DNA of 64,000 bases. Source: Mycolicibacterium sp. MU0053 (GTDB taxonomy: Bacteria > Actinomycetota > Actinomycetes > Mycobacteriales > Mycobacteriaceae). Positions 8,181 to 23,615 of the stretch are shown here, piece after piece. Under the pieces are notes generated by a model, which was not told the origin of the DNA, searched no databases, and saw only the letters and a program-made list of their open reading frames with translations. The translations under genes were made by a program, and so were the position numbers. Position 1 is the first letter of the stretch; each line of letters starts with the position of its first letter. Location: assembly GCF_963378095.1 (NCBI RefSeq), contig NZ_OY726397.1, forward strand, positions 930,001 through 994,000, read 5' to 3'.

Positions 8181-9098
8181 TCAGCGGCTGATCTGGCGGG
8201 GGACGGTGACGCCGGCCAGCTTGTCCGGGTTGCGCATGGCGTACAGATGGGTGATCTTGCCGTCCATCACTTCGGCGGTGATCACGCCTTCCAGGTGGTC
8301 ATCGAGGTAGAGCACCAGCGCCGGGGCGCTGTTGTACATCGCGGTCTCCACCCGCGCGCTGGGTCCACCGAGCCGGGTCAGCCCCACGACGAGCTTGGCG
8401 ACCTTCACGGCACCCGTGACCGGCCTGCGGGCCGCGCTGACCTTGCCGGCGCTGTCGGCGGTCCAGACCACGTCCGGTGCCAGCATCGCCAACAGCTGGT
8501 CCATGTCGCCGGTGGCCGCCGCCAGGAAGAACTGGTTGGTCAGCTCCTGCGACCGTTGCGGGTCGATGGGCTCGAACCGCTTGCGGCGAGCGTGGACGTG
8601 TCCGCGGGCGCGGTGCGCGATCTGGCGCACGGCGGTCGCGGATTTGCCCACCGCCGAGGCGATTTCGTCGTGCTCGAAGCCGAAAACCTCACGCAGCACG
8701 AATACCGCGCGCTCGTCCGGGGTCAGCGTTTCCAGTACCACCATCATGGCCATCGACACCGATTCGGCCAGCACCACATCCGAGGACGCGTCCTTGCCGG
8801 CCAACGCCCCGTCCAGCAGTAGCGGTTCCGGTAGCCACGGCCCGACGTAGTCCTCCCGGCGTCGGGCCGCGGCGCGCAGGGCGTTGAGCGCCTGCCGGGT
8901 GACGAGCTGGGCCAGGTAGGCCTTGGTGTCGTGCACCTCGTCGAGGTCCACCTTGGCCCAGCGCAGGTAGCTTTCCTGCAGCACGTCATCGGATTCGGTT
9001 GCGGTGCCCAGTATTTCGTAAGCAATGGTGAACAGCAGCGGTCGCAGGACCGTGAACCGCTCGGCATGCTCCGGGGTGCCGGAACCGGGGCCGGTCAT
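8181..9098 (-). CDS. ECF41-type RNA polymerase sigma factor with C-terminal SnoaL-like domain (SigJ-like)
   Basis: The 305-aa protein has sigma region 2 (residues about 13-78, FTIAYEILGTATESDDVLQE), a linker with the ECF41 motif WLPEP (88-92), region 4 (about 115-175, LTPDERAVFVLREVFGFEHDEIA) and a SnoaL-like extension (about 185-305). The extension keeps the ECF41 NPDKL motif near its end but has DSAGK where DGGGK is usual. ECF41 factors have no anti-sigma partner; the extension controls activity. Its ATG overlaps the stop of the preceding oxidoreductase as ATGA, the usual ECF41 arrangement with a carboxymuconolactone/oxidoreductase/epimerase target gene, so the pair forms one operon. Confidence 0.9.
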   Translation of the reverse strand: MTGPGSGTPEHAERFTVLRPLLFTIAYEILGTATESDDVLQESYLRWAKVDLDEVHDTKAYLAQLVTRQALNALRAAARRREDYVGPWLPEPLLLDGALAGKDASSDVVLAESVSMAMMVVLETLTPDERAVFVLREVFGFEHDEIASAVGKSATAVRQIAHRARGHVHARRKRFEPIDPQRSQELTNQFFLAAATGDMDQLLAMLAPDVVWTADSAGKVSAARRPVTGAVKVAKLVVGLTRLGGPSARVETAMYNSAPALVLYLDDHLEGVITAEVMDGKITHLYAMRNPDKLAGVTVPRQISR

Positions 9099-10273
9099 CG
9101 GATCGGCGCCGGCTGACCGGCCTCGGCCAACAGTTGGTCGCGCCAGCTGCCCTTGACCCAGAAGTACGAGCCGGGCTTGCGGGCTTCGCGCCGCAGCGCC
9201 CACACCGTCGCCGAGCAGATCGTCTCCTTGATCGCCGCAGCGGTGCGCCCGCCGAGGTAGCCCCGGCGTGGGCTGTCGTCGCTGTGGACAAGCTGCATCG
9301 TGCCCAATTTACGACCCAGGCTGATGCACTGTCCGGCGAAAGCGATGTTGATCGGCGCGGGTTCGGTACCGGCGATGCGGTCCAGCACGGTGTGCGCGGC
9401 CTGGGCGCCCAGCGGCATCGCGGCCGCGCAACTCATCCGCAGCGGTGACCCCGACGGTGCGGCGGCGTCGCCGGCGGCGACAATGCGGTCATCGTCCACG
9501 CTGGTCAGCGTCTCGTCGGTGAGTACGCGACCCATCTCGTCGGTGGTCAGTCCGCTGGCCGCCGCCAGCCCGGGCACCCCGAACCCGGCGGTCCATACGG
9601 TGACCGCGCTGGGCAGTGTGGTGCCGTGGCTCAGTTCGACGGTCTTGGCGGTGACCCGTGCGACGGTGACCCCTTCGATGATCTGCACGCCGAGCTTGTG
9701 CAGTGCCTTGGTCACCGACCTGCGACCGGTCGCGGCCAGCGACGGTGTCAGTTCCTCGGTGACCAGGGTGACCGGCCGGCCGGCCTCGGCCAGTTCCGCC
9801 GCGGACTCCACGCCGGTCAACCCGCCGCCGACCACGACCACCGGGGCGATGACGGGCACGTCCTGCAGTCGTGCGGCCAGCTGCTGGGCCTGCTCGAGTT
9901 CGGACAGTGGGTAGCCGAACTCGGCGGCGCCGGGCACCGCGGCCGGGACCGCACCGGTGCTGCCGACCGCGTAGATCAGGTAGTCGTAGTCGAGCACACC
10001 GCCCGAGCTCAGCTGAACCTGGCGGGCCGCGACGTCGATGCGGGTGGCCCCGTCGACGATCAGGCGGATGCCCTCGCCCAGCATGTCGTCGTAGGACTCG
10101 GTCGCGTCGTCGTTGCCCGCGACCAACTGGTGCAGCCGGATCCGCTCCACGAACTGCGGGCGGGGATTGACCAGGGCGATGTCCAGATCGGCGCGCCGAC
10201 GCAGCCGGTTGGCCGCCAGCACTCCGGCGTAACCGCCGCCGAGGACCACGATCTTGGTGGTGTGCTCACTCAT
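9095..10273 (-). CDS. FAD-dependent NAD(P)H oxidoreductase (type II NADH dehydrogenase-like), ECF41 partner
   Basis: The 392-aa flavoprotein has an N-terminal FAD-binding Rossmann motif (VVLGGGYAGVLAANRL), a second dinucleotide motif at about 150 (VVVVGGGLTGVESAAELAE) and the C-terminal flavin signature (VTVWTAGFGVP; RIVAAGDAAA). It resembles NDH-2 and related pyridine-nucleotide-disulfide oxidoreductases but lacks an obvious C-terminal membrane helix. It is the likely main target of the co-transcribed ECF41 sigma factor. The 107 bases upstream separate it from gdhA on the same strand and should hold the operon promoter. Confidence 0.85.
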   Translation of the reverse strand: MSEHTTKIVVLGGGYAGVLAANRLRRRADLDIALVNPRPQFVERIRLHQLVAGNDDATESYDDMLGEGIRLIVDGATRIDVAARQVQLSSGGVLDYDYLIYAVGSTGAVPAAVPGAAEFGYPLSELEQAQQLAARLQDVPVIAPVVVVGGGLTGVESAAELAEAGRPVTLVTEELTPSLAATGRRSVTKALHKLGVQIIEGVTVARVTAKTVELSHGTTLPSAVTVWTAGFGVPGLAAASGLTTDEMGRVLTDETLTSVDDDRIVAAGDAAAPSGSPLRMSCAAAMPLGAQAAHTVLDRIAGTEPAPINIAFAGQCISLGRKLGTMQLVHSDDSPRRGYLGGRTAAAIKETICSATVWALRREARKPGSYFWVKGSWRDQLLAEAGQPAPIR

Positions 10274-10380
10274 GGTTGCTCCTTGCGATCAGGCGGGCTC
10301 CTCGTTGAGCCGGTCTGACCTCAGGACACCGCCGCCGCCACGGGTGTGACAGCTTGGGCACCAAGTGTGGCGCAGATCAC

Positions 10381-13280
<2,900 letters not shown>

Positions 13281-13307
13281 TTGCACTTCACCTTATTGTC
13301 TGAGGTT

Positions 13308-14174
13308 GTGTCCGCGAAAAGCACAGCCCGATCGGGGCGACGACCTGCACCTCCGCCACCCGAGCCGTTGCCGCCGCTGATCGACGCGCACACCCATCTG
13401 GACGCGTGCGGCGCCGCCGACGCCGCCGATGTCCGCGCGATCCTGGACCGCGCGGAGGCCGTCGGGGTGCAGGCGGTGGTGACCATCGCCGACGATCTCG
13501 ACGCCGCCCAGTGGGCCGTGCAGGCCGCCGAGTGGGACGCCCGGGTGTACGCGGCGGTCGCCCTGCACCCGACCCGCGCCAATGCGCTCGACGACACCGC
13601 CAGAGCGACGATAGAGACCTTGGCCCGGCATCCGCGGGTGGTGGCCGTCGGCGAGACCGGGATGGATCTGTTCTGGCCCGGCAAACTCGACGGCTGCGCC
13701 GATCCGGGGCAGCAGCGCGAGGGGTTCGCCTGGCACATCGACCTCGCCAAGCGCAGCGGCAAGCCCCTGATGATCCACAACCGCGACGCCGACGCCGAGG
13801 TGCTCGACGTGCTGCGCGCCGAAGGCGCCCCCGAAACCGTCATCTTCCACTGCTTTTCCTCGGGCCCGGAAATGGCTCGGACGTGCATCGACGAGGGCTG
13901 GTTCCTGAGCCTGTCGGGGACGGTGAGCTTCCGCAACGCGGCGGCGCTGCGCGCGGCGGCGGGCCTGATTCCCCGCGACCAACTGCTGGTCGAGACCGAC
14001 GCGCCGTACCTGACCCCGCATCCCTACCGCGGTGCGCCGAACGAGCCGTACTGCCTGCCCTACACCGTGCGGGCGCTGGCCGAGCTCATCGGCCGCGACG
14101 CCGGCGAACTCGCGGTGGATTCGTCGGCGAATGCCCGCCGTGTGTACGGTCTAGACGACGGTGGCGCGGCTTGA
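13308..14174 (+). CDS. tatD: TatD-family metal-dependent hydrolase/DNase
   Basis: The 288-aa TIM-barrel hydrolase has all family metal and catalytic motifs: LIDAHTHLD, ALHPTRAN, VAVGETGMDLFWPG, KPLMIHNRDAD, VIFHCFSSG and LLVETDAPYLTPHPYRG. TatD proteins are Mg/Mn-dependent nucleases involved in DNA repair and turnover. The GTG at 13308 follows TGAGG; about 20 residues of basic, Pro-rich sequence precede the conserved domain. It is the counterpart of Rv1008 and lies directly upstream of the rpfB-ksgA operon. Confidence 0.92.
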   Translation: MSAKSTARSGRRPAPPPPEPLPPLIDAHTHLDACGAADAADVRAILDRAEAVGVQAVVTIADDLDAAQWAVQAAEWDARVYAAVALHPTRANALDDTARATIETLARHPRVVAVGETGMDLFWPGKLDGCADPGQQREGFAWHIDLAKRSGKPLMIHNRDADAEVLDVLRAEGAPETVIFHCFSSGPEMARTCIDEGWFLSLSGTVSFRNAAALRAAAGLIPRDQLLVETDAPYLTPHPYRGAPNEPYCLPYTVRALAELIGRDAGELAVDSSANARRVYGLDDGGAA

Positions 14175-16318
<2,144 letters not shown>

Positions 16319-16331
16319 CTCGCCGGGCCGG

Positions 16332-17198
16332 TCAGCCCAGCGCCTGGTCGAGCAACTCGACCAGCTGCGTACAGGATTCGTAACGCGCGTCGGGTTCCTT
16401 CGCGAGCGCCACCGCGACCACGCTGTCGAAAGAGCGGGGCAGCCCGGCTTTTCGGCCGGAGAACCGCGGCGGTCGCTGGTGCACATGGGCCTCGACAAGT
16501 CCCGCAGCGGTTTCCGCGGCGAACGGCGGTGCCCCGGTGAAGAGTTCGACGGCCGTGCAGGCCAACGAGTACTGATCGGTGTCGCCCGAGGGCATCTGGC
16601 CCAGCAGCAGTTCCGGTGCCGCATACGGCAGCGACGCGTGCACCGTCGGCTCCGGTGGCGCCGGCTGCCGGGTGATGCGCTGGGCCGGATTCAACGACAG
16701 TCGGTGTCCGTCGGCGCGGGCCAGTCGCACCGCCATGTCCTCGGCAAGCACATGGGCGACACCGAAGTCGATCAGCACCGCGCCACCCTGTGAAAAGTCC
16801 TGGTGGACAAGTATGTTCGGGGGCTTCACATCGCAGTGCACGATGCCCAGCCGGTGGGCGTGGTCCAGCGCGTCAGCGATCTGGGCCAACGCCGTCAGCC
16901 GGGCCGGTGGTGCGCGCAGTGCGGTGATGTTTCCACCGTCGACGTAGCGCATGGTGACCCAGTCGGGGCCGTGCTCGTACTCGGTGATGATGTGCGGGTG
17001 GTCGAGTTGGGCGGACAGCGTGAACCCGCGCTGCAGCCGGTGCCGGTCCTCGTCGGTGCGGTGCTCCGGGTGGAGCACCTTCAGCGCCACCGGGATGGGA
17101 TCCCCGGGCCGACGCGCCAGATACACCGTGGCGCTGCCGCCACGTCCCAGCGTTCGCTCGATGACGTAACCGCTGAAGTCCGCACCGGCCGGGGGCAT
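16332..17198 (-). CDS. Soluble Ser/Thr protein kinase (Pkn-like, kinase domain only)
   Basis: The 288-aa protein is a Hanks-type kinase: Gly loop [12 protein letters not shown] (17-28), VALK lysine (K40), catalytic loop HCDVKPPN (121-128, Asp123), DFG (144-146) and an APE-like motif ([10 protein letters not shown]). HCD replaces the usual HRD, losing the arginine that commonly marks activation-loop-controlled kinases. There is no transmembrane segment or sensor domain, unlike most mycobacterial Pkn proteins. It lies antisense between ksgA and ispE, which are contiguous in M. tuberculosis. Its start region faces the ispE start 83 bases away. Confidence 0.87.
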   Translation of the reverse strand: MPPAGADFSGYVIERTLGRGGSATVYLARRPGDPIPVALKVLHPEHRTDEDRHRLQRGFTLSAQLDHPHIITEYEHGPDWVTMRYVDGGNITALRAPPARLTALAQIADALDHAHRLGIVHCDVKPPNILVHQDFSQGGAVLIDFGVAHVLAEDMAVRLARADGHRLSLNPAQRITRQPAPPEPTVHASLPYAAPELLLGQMPSGDTDQYSLACTAVELFTGAPPFAAETAAGLVEAHVHQRPPRFSGRKAGLPRSFDSVVAVALAKEPDARYESCTQLVELLDQALG

Positions 17199-17281
17199 CT
17201 GGTCAGCGTAATCATCGGGTGCGGGACCGATTGTCGGCGATCGTCGAACGCCCGCGGTGCCGCCCGACGTACCCTCGTGCG

Positions 17282-18229
17282 GTGACCGCGTCTGATGGCA
17301 GTACCGCCGCGCAATGGGTGACCCCGGGGTCGGTGACGGTCCGGGTGCCCGGCAAGGTCAACCTCTTTCTGGCCGTCGGCGATGAGCGCGACGACGGCTA
17401 CCACGAACTGACCACCGTCTTCCACGCTGTGTCGCTGTTCGACGAGGTGGTTGTCCGCGCCGCCGACGTGCTGTCGCTGGAGTTCCGCGGCGAGGGCGCC
17501 GAGTCACTGCCGGTCGACGAACGAAACCTGGCCTGGCAGGCCGCCGTACTGATGGCCGAGCACGCCGGCCGGGCCCCCGACGTGGCGATCGCGATCCAGA
17601 AGGCCATCCCGGTGGCGGGCGGTATGGCCGGTGGCAGCGCGGACGCCGCGGCGGTGCTGGTCGCGATGAACGCGCTGTGGGAGCAGGGAGTGCCGCGGCG
17701 GGATCTGCACACGCTGGCGGCACGGTTGGGCAGCGATGTGCCGTTCGCGCTGCACGGCGGTACCGCGCTGGGCACCGGCCGCGGCGAGGAACTGGCCACG
17801 GTGCTGGCCCGCAATACCTTCCACTGGGTGCTGGCGTTCGCCGACGGCGGCCTGTCCACGCCGGCGGTGTTCGGTGAGATCGACCGGCTGCGCGCCGACG
17901 GCGGCGGCCCCGCCCGGCTGGACGACCCCGAGCCGGTGCTGGCCGCGCTGGCGGCCGGGGACGCGGCCCAACTGGCGCCGCTGCTGGGCAACGATCTGCA
18001 GCCCGCGGCGTTGAGCCTGGATCCGGGCCTGCGCCGCACCCTGCGCGCCGGCAAGGAGGCCGGGGCGCTCGCCGGCATCGTGTCCGGGTCCGGACCCACC
18101 TGTGCGTTCCTGTGCGGCTCGGAGTCGGCGGCCGTCGACGTCGGGACCGAGTTGGCCGGCGCGGGCGTGTGCCGCACCGTGCGGGTGGCCAGCGGCCCGG
18201 TGCCCGGGGCCCGAATCGTCTCCAGCTGA
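17282..18229 (+). CDS. ispE: 4-diphosphocytidyl-2-C-methyl-D-erythritol kinase IspE
   Basis: The 315-aa GHMP kinase phosphorylates CDP-methylerythritol in the non-mevalonate isoprenoid pathway. Signatures are [24 protein letters not shown], the ATP-binding [17 protein letters not shown] and [14 protein letters not shown] near the C-terminus. The GTG at 17282 gives a length near the roughly 306 residues of Rv1011; an upstream in-frame start would run into the kinase promoter region. Unlike in M. tuberculosis, it no longer directly follows ksgA, so it must have its own promoter between the divergent kinase gene and 17282. Confidence 0.93.
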   Translation: MTASDGSTAAQWVTPGSVTVRVPGKVNLFLAVGDERDDGYHELTTVFHAVSLFDEVVVRAADVLSLEFRGEGAESLPVDERNLAWQAAVLMAEHAGRAPDVAIAIQKAIPVAGGMAGGSADAAAVLVAMNALWEQGVPRRDLHTLAARLGSDVPFALHGGTALGTGRGEELATVLARNTFHWVLAFADGGLSTPAVFGEIDRLRADGGGPARLDDPEPVLAALAAGDAAQLAPLLGNDLQPAALSLDPGLRRTLRAGKEAGALAGIVSGSGPTCAFLCGSESAAVDVGTELAGAGVCRTVRVASGPVPGARIVSS

Positions 18230-18534
18230 GCGTCGCGACCCGGCGGCCGGAGAGTGAACTGCGTCTCACGCAGCGCAAAAGTTTGTCGGTTACTTAAGAG
18301 GAGTTTAAGATGAACGACGGTGATAGGTAGCGATCGAGACGGCGGCGCACTTTTACCCACCGGTCTGACCGGTGGGTGGTCGCGTGGTCGCCGCTCGGCA
18401 CCAATTCGAGATCTAACCGCTGCCCAATTGTGTGCGCGCGCCTCCGCGCAGGTGCCCATGGCCAGGCGGAATATGTGTGACGGGATCATGACATCGCCGG
18501 CACCCACAATGCTCCGGAAACCGAGGAGGTCCTC
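18230..18534 (+). promoter_or_regulatory. 305-bp leader region of the fadD/pks16 homolog: promoter and 10-bp-stem palindrome
   Basis: A close match to a SigA promoter is present: TTGTCG (18283-18288), 17-base spacer, TAAGAT (18306-18311). Transcription from it would make a roughly 215-nt 5' leader. Inside it a perfect palindrome with arms ACCCACCGGT (18355-18364) and ACCGGTGGGT (18368-18377) around CTG could form a stable hairpin or an operator. No U-tract follows. No protein-coding gene is evident in this stretch; GAGGAGG lies just before the downstream GTG. Confidence 0.5.
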
Positions 18535-20169
18535 GTGAGCAGGTTTACCGACAAGATGTACTACAACGCCGCGACCAGTGCGAAGGGCATGGTCACGGGC
18601 GAACCCCACGAGCCGGTCCGGCACACCTGGGGTGAGGTGCACGAGCGCGCCCGCCGGATCGCCGGTGGTCTGGCCGCCGCCGGTGTCGGTCACGGCGATG
18701 CCGTCGGAGTCCTCGCCGGGGCGCCGGTCGAGATCGCGCCCACCTCGCAGGGGCTGTGGATGCGCGGCGCGAGCCTGACGATGCTGCACCAGCCGACCCC
18801 GCGCACCGACCTGATGGTGTGGGCCGGCGACACCATGAACGTCATCGACATGGTCGAGGCCAAGGTCGTCGTCATCTCCGATCCGTTCATGCCCGCCGCC
18901 CCGGTGCTGGAGGAAAAGGGCGTCAAGGTCCTGACGGTCGCCGAACTGCTGAAGTCCGAGCCGATCGACCCCGTCGAAACCGGCGAGGACGATCTGGCGC
19001 TCATGCAGCTGACCTCCGGGTCCACCGGCTCGCCGAAGGCCGTGCACATCACGCACCGCAACCTCTGGGCGAACGCCGAGGCGATGTTCATCGGCGCCGA
19101 GTACGACGTCGACAAGGACGTCATGGTGAGCTGGCTGCCGTGCTTCCACGACATGGGCATGATCGGCTTCCTGACCGTTCCGATGTACTTCGGTGCCGAG
19201 CTGGTCAAGGTCACCCCGATGGACTTCCTACGCGACACCCTGCTGTGGGCCAAGCTCATCGACAAGTACAAGGGCACCATGACCGCGGCCCCGAACTTCG
19301 CCTACGCGCTGTTCGCCAAGCGACTGCGCCGGCAGGCCAAACCCGGTGAGTTCGACCTGTCCACGCTGCGCTTCGCGCTCTCGGGCGCCGAGCCCGTCGA
19401 ACCGGCCGACGTCGAGGATCTGATCGACGCGGGCCAGCCGTTCGGGTTGAAGCCCTCGGCGATCCTGCCGGCCTACGGCATGGCCGAGGCCACGCTGGCG
19501 GTGTCGTTCTCCGAGTGCAACGCCGGCCTGGTGGTCGACGAGATCGACGCCGATCTGCTGGCCGCGCTGCGCCAGGCCGTGCCCGCCACCAAGGGCAACA
19601 CCAAGCGGCTGGCCTCGCTGGGACCGCTGCTGCAGGGCCTGGAGGCCCGGATCGTCGACGAGCACGGCAACACCAAGCCGGCCCGCGGCGTCGGCGTCAT
19701 CGAACTGCGCGGTGAGGCGATGACCCCCGGGCACACCACCATGGGTGGCTTCATCCCCGCCCAGGACGAGCACGGCTGGTACGACACCGGCGACCTGGGC
19801 TACACGATGGAGAACGGCCACATCGTGGTGTGCGGCCGCGTCAAGGACGTCATCATCATGGCCGGGCGCAACATCTACCCGACCGACATCGAGCGGGCCG
19901 CCGGTCGCGTCGCGGGGGTACGCCCCGGCTGCGCCGTGGCGGTGCGGCTGGACGCCGGGCACTCGCGCGAAACCTTTGCCGTCGCAGTGGAATCCAACGC
20001 CTACCAAGACCCGGTCGAGGTGCGGCGCATCGAGCACCAGGTGGCCCACGAGGTGGTCGCCGAGGTCGACGTGCGTCCCCGCAACGTGGTCGTGCTGGGG
20101 CCGGGCACCATCCCCAAGACCCCGTCCGGCAAGCTCCGTCGCGCCAACTCCGTCGAACTGGTCACCTAG
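18535..20169 (+). CDS. Fatty acyl-AMP/CoA ligase (Pks16 / FadD family)
   Basis: The 544-aa adenylate-forming enzyme activates a fatty or aryl acid with ATP. Core motifs are [19 protein letters not shown] (P-loop-like motif, about 160-178), [38 protein letters not shown] and [20 protein letters not shown], with a C-terminal lysine in [12 protein letters not shown]. The layout matches the mycobacterial FadD/FAAL family and the position of Rv1013 (pks16, which despite its name encodes an acyl ligase). Whether it forms acyl-AMP for a polyketide synthase or acyl-CoA is not clear. GTG start at 18535 follows GAGGAGG. Confidence 0.9.
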   Translation: MSRFTDKMYYNAATSAKGMVTGEPHEPVRHTWGEVHERARRIAGGLAAAGVGHGDAVGVLAGAPVEIAPTSQGLWMRGASLTMLHQPTPRTDLMVWAGDTMNVIDMVEAKVVVISDPFMPAAPVLEEKGVKVLTVAELLKSEPIDPVETGEDDLALMQLTSGSTGSPKAVHITHRNLWANAEAMFIGAEYDVDKDVMVSWLPCFHDMGMIGFLTVPMYFGAELVKVTPMDFLRDTLLWAKLIDKYKGTMTAAPNFAYALFAKRLRRQAKPGEFDLSTLRFALSGAEPVEPADVEDLIDAGQPFGLKPSAILPAYGMAEATLAVSFSECNAGLVVDEIDADLLAALRQAVPATKGNTKRLASLGPLLQGLEARIVDEHGNTKPARGVGVIELRGEAMTPGHTTMGGFIPAQDEHGWYDTGDLGYTMENGHIVVCGRVKDVIIMAGRNIYPTDIERAAGRVAGVRPGCAVAVRLDAGHSRETFAVAVESNAYQDPVEVRRIEHQVAHEVVAEVDVRPRNVVVLGPGTIPKTPSGKLRRANSVELVT

Positions 20170-20189
20170 CCCCTTCGCGCCCCCTTCAT

Positions 20190-20252
20190 CCCGCGAGCCC
20201 TCTTCCCCCGCGAGCCCTCTTCCCCCCGCGAGCCCTCTTCCCCCCGCGAGCG
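20190..20252 (+). repeat. Tandem repeat of an 17-18 bp unit (CCGCGAGCCCTCTTCCCC)
   Basis: Three consecutive units of a CCGCGAGCCCTCTTCC-type sequence are followed by a fourth start (CCGCGAGC) that leads into the 61-bp palindromic element. It lies 20 bases after the stop of the acyl ligase gene. The units share the CGCGAGC end with the palindromic element, suggesting replication slippage of its left terminus. Confidence 0.8.
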
Positions 20253-20305
20253 GGCGTGTTCCCGGCCGACACGCCGCGGAATTTTCGTAGTTTGCGCACG
20301 CTCGC
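20245..20305. repeat. 61-bp palindromic repeat element, copy C (left flank of ABC exporter)
   Basis: It begins CGCGAGCGGGCG and ends GCGCACGCTCGC. It matches the reverse complement of the copy at 22180-22240 at about 52 of 61 positions, so the two copies flank the ABC exporter genes in opposite orientation. It is also related to the copies at 8113 and 24504, especially in the AATTTTCGTAGTTTGCG part. Confidence 0.85.
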
Positions 20306-20363
20306 TGCGGGTTGGTTCGCGTCGATTGGTGCGGTGCCCGTCGACGTCTCTACCGTGGACGGC

Positions 20364-21313
<950 letters not shown>

Positions 21314-21317
<4 letters not shown>

Positions 21318-22141
21318 GCACCACTGACGCCCGGCCGGCGATTCACCAGACCTCTTTGGCTCGGCAATCCTGGATCATGGTCAAGCGCAACATGATCCAC
21401 ACCAAGCGCATGCCGGAGATGCTCAGCGACGTCACCACGCAGCCGATCATGTTCGTGCTGTTGTTCGCCTTCGTTTTCGGCGCCTCGATCACCAACACAG
21501 GCGGCACGAACTATCGCGAGTTCCTGCTGCCCGGCATCCTGGCACAGACGATCGTGTTCTCCGCGTTCGTGGTGGCCGCCGGGATCACCGCCGATGTGGA
21601 GAAGGGCATCATCGATCGCTTTCGGTCGCTGCCGATTTCACGGTCGTCGGTCCTGATCGGTCGCAGCATTGCGAGCCTGATCCACTCCTCGATCGGCATT
21701 GTGGTCATGGCCCTCACCGGACTGGCGATCGGCTGGCGGATCCGGGGCGGTCTGCTCGAGGCGGTGCTGGCGTTCGCGCTGGTGCTGGTGTTCGGGTTCG
21801 GCATCATCTGGTTCGGCATCCTCGCCGGGTCGTTGATGCGGTCGGTCGAGGCGGTCAACGGCGTGATGTTCACGGTGCTGTTCCCGGTGACGTTCGTGGC
21901 CAACACCTTTGTGCCCACCGAGCCGATGCCGCACTGGCTGCGGGTGATCGCCGAATGGAATCCGGTGTCGTCGCTGGCGCAGGCCATGCGCACGCTGTGG
22001 GGCAACGGTCCGGCCGCGCCGCCCAGCGCTCAACTGCCGCTGCACCATCCGGTGCTCGCGACGCTGCTCTGGTCGGTGGCGCTGACGGCGGTGTTCGCGC
22101 CGGTCGCATTGCGTGCGTATGCGCGCCGGACCGCGGATTGA
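21314..22141 (+). CDS. ABC-2 type exporter permease (DrrB-like)
   Basis: The 275-aa membrane protein has an N-terminal cytosolic part, then about six hydrophobic segments (for example PIMFVLLFAFVFGASI, LVLVFGFGIIWFGILAG and VALTAVFAPVALRAYA) in the ABC-2 layout. It contains EKGIIDRFRSLPISRSSVL, the conserved cytosolic motif of DrrB-like permeases. It pairs with the upstream ATPase by a 4-base overlap, together forming an exporter of a hydrophobic drug or lipid. The substrate is unknown. An inverted copy of the 61-bp element follows 38 bases downstream. Confidence 0.9.
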
Positions 22142-22179
22142 GGCGGCGGACCCCCGGACCGAGGGTGCGCGACATCCGG

Positions 22180-22240
22180 GCGAGGGTGCGCAAACTACGC
22201 GATTTGAGCGGCGTGTCGACCGGGGACGCGCCCGCTCGCG
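22180..22240. repeat. 61-bp palindromic repeat element, copy D (right flank of ABC exporter)
   Basis: It is the inverted counterpart of the copy at 20245-20305 and begins GCGAGGGTGCGCAAACTACG and ends GCGCCCGCTCGCG. A partial duplication of its left end (GAGGGTGCGC) occurs just upstream near 22161-22170. It sits between the converging permease and pth genes, where it could also act as a bidirectional terminator. Confidence 0.85.
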
Positions 22241-22252
22241 GTATTGGGGGGC

Positions 22253-22831
22253 TCAGCCCCAGGCGTGGACGATGTTCTGCGCGGGCTCGAGGCCCTGCTC
22301 GATCAGGAGTTCGACGGCGTCGGCGGCCTGCTCGCAGATGGTGGGCACCTCTTTGCGCTCGGCGGCGCTGAAGTTGTCCAGCACGAACGCCGCGCCGGAC
22401 TTGCTGCCGGGCGGACGGCCGATCCCGATCCGCACCCGCTGAAAGTCATTGCTGCCCAACGCGGAAGCCACCGAGCGCAAGCCATTGTGCCCGGCGACGC
22501 CGCCGCCGGCCTTGAGCCGGATGCGTCCGAAGTCGATGTCCAGCTCGTCGTGCACGACGATGACATCGGCCGGCGGCACCGAGTAGAAGTTGGCCAACGG
22601 GCCGATCTGGCGCCCCGACTCGTTCATGTAGACCCGCGGTTTGCCGAGCACGACCGCCCGGCCACCGAGGCGACCGGTGATCGCCTCGGCGCCGGACTTC
22701 TTGTGCACCTTGAACTTCTCGCGGAGCCGGTCGGCGAGGATGTCGACGACCATGAACCCGACGTTGTGCCGGGTCTTGGCATAGTTCGGTCCGGGGTTGC
22801 CGAGGCCGACCACCAGCAGTGTGTCGGCCAT
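22253..22831 (-). CDS. pth: Peptidyl-tRNA hydrolase Pth
   Basis: The 192-aa enzyme releases peptides from prematurely dropped peptidyl-tRNA. Motifs are [26 protein letters not shown] (Asn, catalytic His in RHNVG), [50 protein letters not shown]. The length is typical. It corresponds to Rv1014c and follows rplY by 9 bases, so both belong to one transcript. Confidence 0.96.
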   Translation of the reverse strand: MADTLLVVGLGNPGPNYAKTRHNVGFMVVDILADRLREKFKVHKKSGAEAITGRLGGRAVVLGKPRVYMNESGRQIGPLANFYSVPPADVIVVHDELDIDFGRIRLKAGGGVAGHNGLRSVASALGSNDFQRVRIGIGRPPGSKSGAAFVLDNFSAAERKEVPTICEQAADAVELLIEQGLEPAQNIVHAWG

Positions 22832-22840
22832 CGTCGCGAC

Positions 22841-23476
22841 TTACTCGGCGGCGGGGGCGTCGGCGGCCGGCTCGGCGGCTGCGGCCTCGTCCGTGCCCTC
22901 TTCGTCGAGGTCCTCGGCCACGGTCGGGACAACGACCTGGACCACCAGCTGCTCCGGGTCGGAGACCAGCACGACGCCGTCGGGCAGCTGGACATCGCTG
23001 GCCAGGATCTGGGTACCGGCCGGGAGGCCCTCGACCGACGCCACCAGCTCGTCGGGAATCGACATCGCCTCGGCCTCGACCTCGATGGTGTTGAGCTCCT
23101 GGGTGACCAGGGTGCCTGGGGCGGACTCGCCCTGGATGACGACGTTGACCTCGACGACCACCTTCTCGCCGCGGCGGACCACCAGCAGGTCGACGTGCTG
23201 GATGTTGCGCCGGATCGGGTGGATGTCCAGGGCCCGGGTCAGCGCCAGGGCTTCCGTGCCCTCGATGTCGAGTACCAGCACCGCGTTGGTACCGGTGTAG
23301 CGCAGCACCGCAGCGAACTCGCGCGACGGGAGCAGCAGGTGCTGGGGATCGGTGCCGTGGCCGTAGAGCACGGCGGGGACCATGCCGTCGCGACGGGCCT
23401 GGCGCGAGGCGCCCTTGCCGGTCTTGGTGCGCACCGTGGCGCGGACGTTATTGGTGGTCTTGGCGGCTGGGGCCAT
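22841..23476 (-). CDS. rplY: 50S ribosomal protein L25/general stress protein Ctc
   Basis: The 211-aa protein has the L25 domain that binds 5S rRNA (residues about 8-95: [26 protein letters not shown]) and the C-terminal TL5-like beta domain, ending with an Ala/Glu-rich acidic tail. The ATG at 23476 is preceded by TAGGAG at good spacing; upstream in-frame codons are not conserved. It is the ortholog of Rv1015c, upstream of pth. Confidence 0.95.
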   Translation of the reverse strand: MAPAAKTTNNVRATVRTKTGKGASRQARRDGMVPAVLYGHGTDPQHLLLPSREFAAVLRYTGTNAVLVLDIEGTEALALTRALDIHPIRRNIQHVDLLVVRRGEKVVVEVNVVIQGESAPGTLVTQELNTIEVEAEAMSIPDELVASVEGLPAGTQILASDVQLPDGVVLVSDPEQLVVQVVVPTVAEDLDEEGTDEAAAAEPAADAPAAE

Positions 23477-23615
23477 GATGGTTGCTCCTAGGTGACCGTG
23501 CGGAAAAATTTCAGGCACGGCCAGAGCAGAAAACCGCAAGAATGCGGGTCCCCGCCGATAACGGTGGCCAAGCCACCCTCGCCGTGACGCCCGGCCAGGT
23601 TAGCGCATCGGGGCC

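Noticed and set aside
18310..18330. Six-codon mini-ORF (MNDGDR) with a ribosome site in the acyl ligase leader
   Set aside because: Its ATG overlaps the predicted -10 box (18306-18311), so transcription would begin after it.
20190..20252. CRISPR-like short repeats
   Set aside because: Repeats are directly adjacent without unique spacers and no cas genes are present; they form a simple tandem repeat.
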